From assembly GCF_030846775.1 (NCBI RefSeq), contig NZ_CP132910.1:2266001-2330000 (forward strand): a DNA stretch of 64,000 nucleotides, in the 5' to 3' direction. This stretch comes from Geothrix sp. 21YS21S-2. GTDB lineage: Bacteria > Acidobacteriota > Holophagae > Holophagales > Holophagaceae. The notes below the pieces were generated by a model. That model was given only the letters and a program-made list of their open reading frames with translations, was not told where the DNA came from and made no database searches. This document shows positions 60,050 through 64,000 of the stretch, piece by piece (positions within the stretch are counted from its first letter, which is position 1; every line of letters starts with the position of its first letter). Position numbers and translations under genes: made by a program.

Positions 60050-62994
60050 CCGGACGCCTCCGCGGGCTCCTCCTGGCCCTGGCGGCCGGGGCGGCCCTGG
60101 CCGCGCCTCCCCGGGTCCTGGACCGGTTCGAGACCGTCCAGGCCTGGAAGGCGGTCCCCTCCGACGGCGTGCTGCTGGCCCTTGGCGGCGCCGGCAGCCT
60201 GCGCATGGACTTCGACTTCCAGGGCCGGGGCGGCTACGCGGCCGCGCGCCGGAACCTGCCCCTCACCCTGCCCCCCAACTACGAGATCACCTTCGAGGTG
60301 CGCGGGGACTGCCCGCCCGAGAACCTGGAGTTCAAGCTGGTGGATCCCTCCGGAGAGAACGTCTGGTGGGTGCGCAGGCCCGCCTTCGCCTTCCCGAAGG
60401 CGTGGACCCGCGTGACGCTGAAGAAGCGCCACGTCTCGTTCGCCTGGGGCCCCGGCGGGGCCGATCCCACCCGCATCGCCTCCATCGAGTGGTGCGTCAC
60501 CGCCGGCTCCGGCGGCAAGGGCCACGCCGAGTTCCGCGACCTGGCCATCCGCGAGCTGCCGGTGGACGTCCCCTACGACCGGACCCCGGCCGACACCCGG
60601 GGGCCCGGCTGGCGCCAGCTGGACTTCGAGATCCCGCGCGAGTTCGGCGGGCTCCGCATCGACTGGGCCGACCCGGGCCCCCGGGACTTCCGGGTCCTGG
60701 GCTCACCCGAAGGCTCAACCTGGACCACGCTCGCCGAGGTGCGCGGGGCGGCGGGCGCCGCCAGCCACCTGCTCCTTCCGGAAACGGAGGCGCGGTTCCT
60801 GCGGGTCGAAGGGGGCGCGGCGCGGTCCCTGGCCGTGCAGCCCCTGGCCTTCGGCGAGTCCTGGAACGCCGCCTTCGAGGCCATCGCCCGCAAGGCCCCG
60901 CGGGGCGACTATCCCCGGGCCTACCTGGGCGAACAGCCCTACTGGACCCTGGTGGGCGTCGACGGCGGGCTGGACTCGGCCCTCATGGGCGAGGACGGTT
61001 CCCTCGAGGCCGGCGCCGGGGGGCCCTCCGTCGAACCGTTCCTGTGGAGCGGCGGGAAACTCCTGGGCTGGGCCCAGGGGGAAACCTCCCAGTCGCTGGA
61101 GCGGGGCGCCCTGCCCATCCCTACCGTCACCCGCACCCACGGCGACCTGACCCTGCGCGTCACCGCCTTCGGGACCGGAACGCCCGCGGCGCCCGTCATC
61201 CGGGCCCGCTACCGGCTGTCGGCGGGCGCCAAGCCCTGGAAGGGCACCCTCTTCCTGGCCGTGCGCCCCTTCCAGGTGAACCCGCCCCTGCAGTTCCTGG
61301 GCACGCCCGGGGGCGCAACGGAGATCCGCGCCCTGGCCTTCGGCCCGGATTCGGCCGCCGTCAACGGCAAGCGCCTGCTGGTCTCCGCCACCCGCCCCGA
61401 CGGGGCCGGCGCTGCCGGGTTCCACGGCGGCTCCATCGTGGACCATCTCCACCGGGGCGTCCTGCCCCCGGCCGCGGCCGTGGAGGACCCCGCCGGGCAC
61501 GCCTCCGGCGCCTTCCGGTACGACGTGGACCTGGCCCCGGGCGGAACCCGCGACATCCTGGTGGACCTGCCGCTGGGCGACGCCGCCCCCCGGCCCCCCT
61601 TCGAGGCCGACCTGCGGGAGACCATCGCCTCCTGGGACGAGAAGCTCAACCGGGTGCGCGTCGACCTCCCCGAGCCCGGGGCGGCCGACACCCTCCGCAC
61701 CTGCCTGGCCCACATCCTCATCAGCCGCAAGGGCCCCGCGCTCCGGCCCGGCACCCGCTCCTACGCCCGGAGCTGGATCCGCGACGGCGCCATGATGGCC
61801 GTTGCGCTGCTGCGCCTGGGCCACGCCCGGGAGGTGCGGGAGTTCATCGAGTGGTACGCCCCCAACCTCTTCCCCAACGGGAAGGTGCCCTGCGTCGTGG
61901 ACGACCGCGGCGCGGACCCCGTGCCGGAGAACGACAGCCACGGCGAATTCCTCCACCTGCTGGCCGAGTACGCGCGCTTCACCGGGGACCGGGCCTTCCT
62001 GGCCCGGGTGTGGCCCCAGGGCCGGCGCGCGGCGGACTACATGGAAAGCATCCTGGAAAAGGACGGCATGATGCCGGCCTCCATCAGCCACGAGGGCTAT
62101 TCCGCCAAGCCCATGCACAGCTACTGGGACGATTTCTGGACCCTGCGCGGCTTCAAGGACGCGGCCTGGATCTGCTCAGAGCTGGGGGACCCGGCCTCGG
62201 CCCGGCACTTCGAGGCCCTGCGGGACCGGTTCCGCGCGGACCTGCTGGCCTCCCTGCGCGCGACCATGGAGCGCGGCCGCATCGCCTGGCTCCCGGGGTG
62301 CGCGGAGCTGGCTGACTTCGACGCCACCTCCACCACGGTGGCCCTCCTGCCGGGAGGGGAGCTCCCCTTCCTGCCGAGGCCCGCCCTGGAGGCCACCTTC
62401 GGGGAGTTCTGGCGGCAGTTCCAGGAGCGCCGCAAGGGCGGCGCGCCCGAGGACCGCTACACGCCCTACGAGACCCGGATCATCGGCGCCTGCGCCCACC
62501 TGGGCTGGCCGGAGCGCGCCCGGGACCTGCTCGCGGCCTACCTGGAGGACCGGCGCCCCCTGGCCTGGAACCAGTGGCCCGAGGTGGTGCAGCGCGGCCT
62601 GCGCAGCCCGGTCTACCTGGGCGACCTGCCCCACGCGTGGGTGGGCTCGGACTACATCCGCTCCCTCCTGGCCCTCCTGGTGCTGGAGCGGGAGGATGCC
62701 GGCGCGCTGGAACTGGGGGCCGGGGTCCCGGAAGCCTGGTTCCGGAGCGGATTCAGCCTGGCGGGCCTGAGGGTCCCGGGCGGCGAGCTGGGCTATTCGG
62801 CCCGGGCGGAAGGGACGCGGGTCACCTACGTCCTCTCCGGCACGGCGCCCTGCCCTCCGGGGGGCCTTGTCCTCCGGTGGCCCCTGGCCGGGGCGTTCCG
62901 CCGGGCGCGGATCGATGGGAAGGTGATGGAAGGTCTCTCCGGAACGAGCGTGACCCTGCGGCGGATTCCCGCCACGGTGGTGATGGAACAGTGA
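60046..62994 (+). CDS. Large secreted six-hairpin-type glycosidase
   Basis: 982 residues from the ATG that overlaps the previous stop (ATGA). After a signal peptide the first about 270 residues hold two beta-sandwich (carbohydrate-binding or discoidin-like) modules (FDFQGRGGYAAARRNLPLTLPPNYEITFEVRGD; WRQLDFEIPREFGGLRIDWADPGPRDFRVLGS). A middle beta region leads to an (alpha/alpha)6 domain starting near RSWIRDGAMM (575-584). Conserved acidic residues such as Asp580 and the Glu in NDSHGEF are candidates for catalysis. The precise GH family is not clear. Confidence 0.7.
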   Translation: MTGRLRGLLLALAAGAALAAPPRVLDRFETVQAWKAVPSDGVLLALGGAGSLRMDFDFQGRGGYAAARRNLPLTLPPNYEITFEVRGDCPPENLEFKLVDPSGENVWWVRRPAFAFPKAWTRVTLKKRHVSFAWGPGGADPTRIASIEWCVTAGSGGKGHAEFRDLAIRELPVDVPYDRTPADTRGPGWRQLDFEIPREFGGLRIDWADPGPRDFRVLGSPEGSTWTTLAEVRGAAGAASHLLLPETEARFLRVEGGAARSLAVQPLAFGESWNAAFEAIARKAPRGDYPRAYLGEQPYWTLVGVDGGLDSALMGEDGSLEAGAGGPSVEPFLWSGGKLLGWAQGETSQSLERGALPIPTVTRTHGDLTLRVTAFGTGTPAAPVIRARYRLSAGAKPWKGTLFLAVRPFQVNPPLQFLGTPGGATEIRALAFGPDSAAVNGKRLLVSATRPDGAGAAGFHGGSIVDHLHRGVLPPAAAVEDPAGHASGAFRYDVDLAPGGTRDILVDLPLGDAAPRPPFEADLRETIASWDEKLNRVRVDLPEPGAADTLRTCLAHILISRKGPALRPGTRSYARSWIRDGAMMAVALLRLGHAREVREFIEWYAPNLFPNGKVPCVVDDRGADPVPENDSHGEFLHLLAEYARFTGDRAFLARVWPQGRRAADYMESILEKDGMMPASISHEGYSAKPMHSYWDDFWTLRGFKDAAWICSELGDPASARHFEALRDRFRADLLASLRATMERGRIAWLPGCAELADFDATSTTVALLPGGELPFLPRPALEATFGEFWRQFQERRKGGAPEDRYTPYETRIIGACAHLGWPERARDLLAAYLEDRRPLAWNQWPEVVQRGLRSPVYLGDLPHAWVGSDYIRSLLALLVLEREDAGALELGAGVPEAWFRSGFSLAGLRVPGGELGYSARAEGTRVTYVLSGTAPCPPGGLVLRWPLAGAFRRARIDGKVMEGLSGTSVTLRRIPATVVMEQ

Positions 62995-63010
62995 AAAGGA
63001 AGTCGAAGTA

Positions 63011-64000
63011 ATGGATAACCGTGGGCATCTTCTTTCCAATGGCCGGTACCGCGTCCTCCTGACGGAGCTGGGCACCGGATACTCCGAGTGCGCGGGGCAG
63101 GCCCTCACGCGCTGGAGGGGCGACGGCGTCGAGGACCCGGACGGCTTCTTCATCTACCTCAAGGACCTGGATTCCAACGAACTGTGGTCCGCCGGGCTCC
63201 GTCCGGCGCGGAAGGTCCCGGATTCCGCCGGCGCCTCGTTCCAGGACGGCCAGGCCACCCTGACCCGCGCGGACGGCGGCATCGAGACGACCCTGGAAGT
63301 GGCCGTGCTCCCCGGCCGGGACGCCGAGGCACGCCGCCTCACCCTCGCCAACCGCACCTCCCTGCCCCGGCGCATCGAAGTGACCTCGTGCCTGGAGGCG
63401 GTGCTCAACGAGCGCGGCGCCGACCTGGCCCACCCCGCCTTCTCCAAGCTCTTCGTGCAGACGGAGTGGTGCCCGGAGTCCCGGGCCCTCCTGGCCCGCC
63501 GCCGGCCCCGGGGGGCCGACGAGAAGCCCCGGTGGATGTGCCACTGGCTGGCCTCCGGCCCCGGGGGCCTGTCCTTCGCCACCGACCGCGCCGCCTTCCT
63601 GGGCCGCGGACGCACCCTCGCCGAGCCCGCGGCGCTCCTCGCAAGCGGCCCCCTCGCCGGCACCGCGGGTTCCGTCCTGGACCCGGTCCTGGCCCTGCGC
63701 TGCGTCCTGGAGCTCGCCCCCGGCGCCAGCGCATCCCTCACCCTGGGCCTGGGCTTCGCCCTGGAGCGGGAGGAGGCCATCGCGCTGTGCGCGGCGGAAA
63801 CGCCCTTCCCACCCACGGGCGCGATCCGGCCGATCCGGCTTCCGGAGCCGGCCCTCTTCATCCCCAGGCCCTTCCGGCCCGCCGCCCTCCGCGAGCCGGA
63901 GACGTGCCTGGACAACGGCCTCGGCGGCTTCTCCCCGGACGGCCGCGAATACGTCATCCACGTGCGCCCCGGCGCGGACGGCCACCCCGTGCTGCCGCCC
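63011..64000 (+). CDS. GH94/NdvB-like protein, truncated by the window end
   Basis: First 330 residues. LLSNGRYRVLLTELGTGYSECAGQALTRWRGDGVEDPDGFFIYLKDLDSNELWSAG and RRIEVTSCLEAVLNERGADLAHPAFSKLFVQTEWCPESRALLARRRPRG match the N-terminal beta-sandwich of the glycoside phosphorylase part of cyclic beta-1,2-glucan synthases and of 1,2-beta-oligoglucan phosphorylase (GH94). CLDNGLGGFSPDGREYVI is a family hallmark. No glycosyltransferase part precedes it, which favours a phosphorylase. It follows the glycosidase gene after 16 bp. Confidence 0.75.
   Translation, partial: MDNRGHLLSNGRYRVLLTELGTGYSECAGQALTRWRGDGVEDPDGFFIYLKDLDSNELWSAGLRPARKVPDSAGASFQDGQATLTRADGGIETTLEVAVLPGRDAEARRLTLANRTSLPRRIEVTSCLEAVLNERGADLAHPAFSKLFVQTEWCPESRALLARRRPRGADEKPRWMCHWLASGPGGLSFATDRAAFLGRGRTLAEPAALLASGPLAGTAGSVLDPVLALRCVLELAPGASASLTLGLGFALEREEAIALCAAETPFPPTGAIRPIRLPEPALFIPRPFRPAALREPETCLDNGLGGFSPDGREYVIHVRPGADGHPVLPP

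Noticed and set aside
1-64000. tRNA, rRNA or CRISPR loci
   Set aside because: None was seen in the intergenic spaces on either strand; this is by eye, not by a covariance search.

Overview
The window is about 64 kb of gene-dense, very GC-rich bacterial DNA with short intergenic gaps and many ATGA/GTGA start-stop overlaps. A TonB receptor with an N-terminal carboxypeptidase-like domain, S9 peptidases, a DUF438 hemerythrin protein, c-type cytochromes and a membrane complex related to energy-converting hydrogenases together suggest an Acidobacteriota member, perhaps of the Holophagae (Geothrix/Holophaga-like). That placement is an inference from gene content; no rRNA or tRNA gene is visible.

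Left part (1-14060): a lipase-like lipoprotein with a FadL-type porin; two convergent sensor kinases, one a hybrid with a periplasmic solute-binding domain; a tiny Cys/Lys-rich secreted protein; two translationally coupled FMN split-barrel proteins, one fused to GAF and a winged-helix-like tail; a two-subunit thiamine-diphosphate E1 dehydrogenase; and a cytochrome c pair followed by a 59-residue ORF. An IS110-family element (about 14061-15799) with 16-bp inverted repeats, an internal 25-bp inverted repeat and long non-coding flanks sits right behind that ORF.

Middle (15845-32425): two paralogous secreted metzincin lipoproteins with 4 and 9 copies of an Ig-like repeat, an S9 peptidase, a DUF438/DUF2249/MobB operon under an FNR/HcpR-like box, a NemR-like regulator with YqhD and an aldo-keto reductase, a SnoaL/ABM/NmrA operon, and a cytidylate-kinase-like gene with a 25-bp palindrome upstream.

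Right-middle (32426-45662): a GAF protein divergent from a receiver/PEP-binding protein, a globin, an Rrf2 regulator divergent from O-acetylhomoserine sulfhydrylase with matching palindromes, a complete six-gene biotin operon (bioB-F-esterase-C-D-A), and an ohr-gpx-ohrR peroxide operon with a tandem palindromic operator.

Right (45787-64000): five genes of an Ehr/Hyf-like membrane complex whose large subunit has lost most Ni-binding cysteines and which has no small subunit next to it, an SDR with a His in place of the catalytic Tyr, and a carbohydrate locus: GPH transporter, LacI regulator, TonB receptor, GH144-type glucanase, a large six-hairpin-type glycosidase and the start of a GH94/NdvB-like protein. 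Together these look like a beta-1,2-glucan utilisation system under LacI control, which is the most interesting system in the window.
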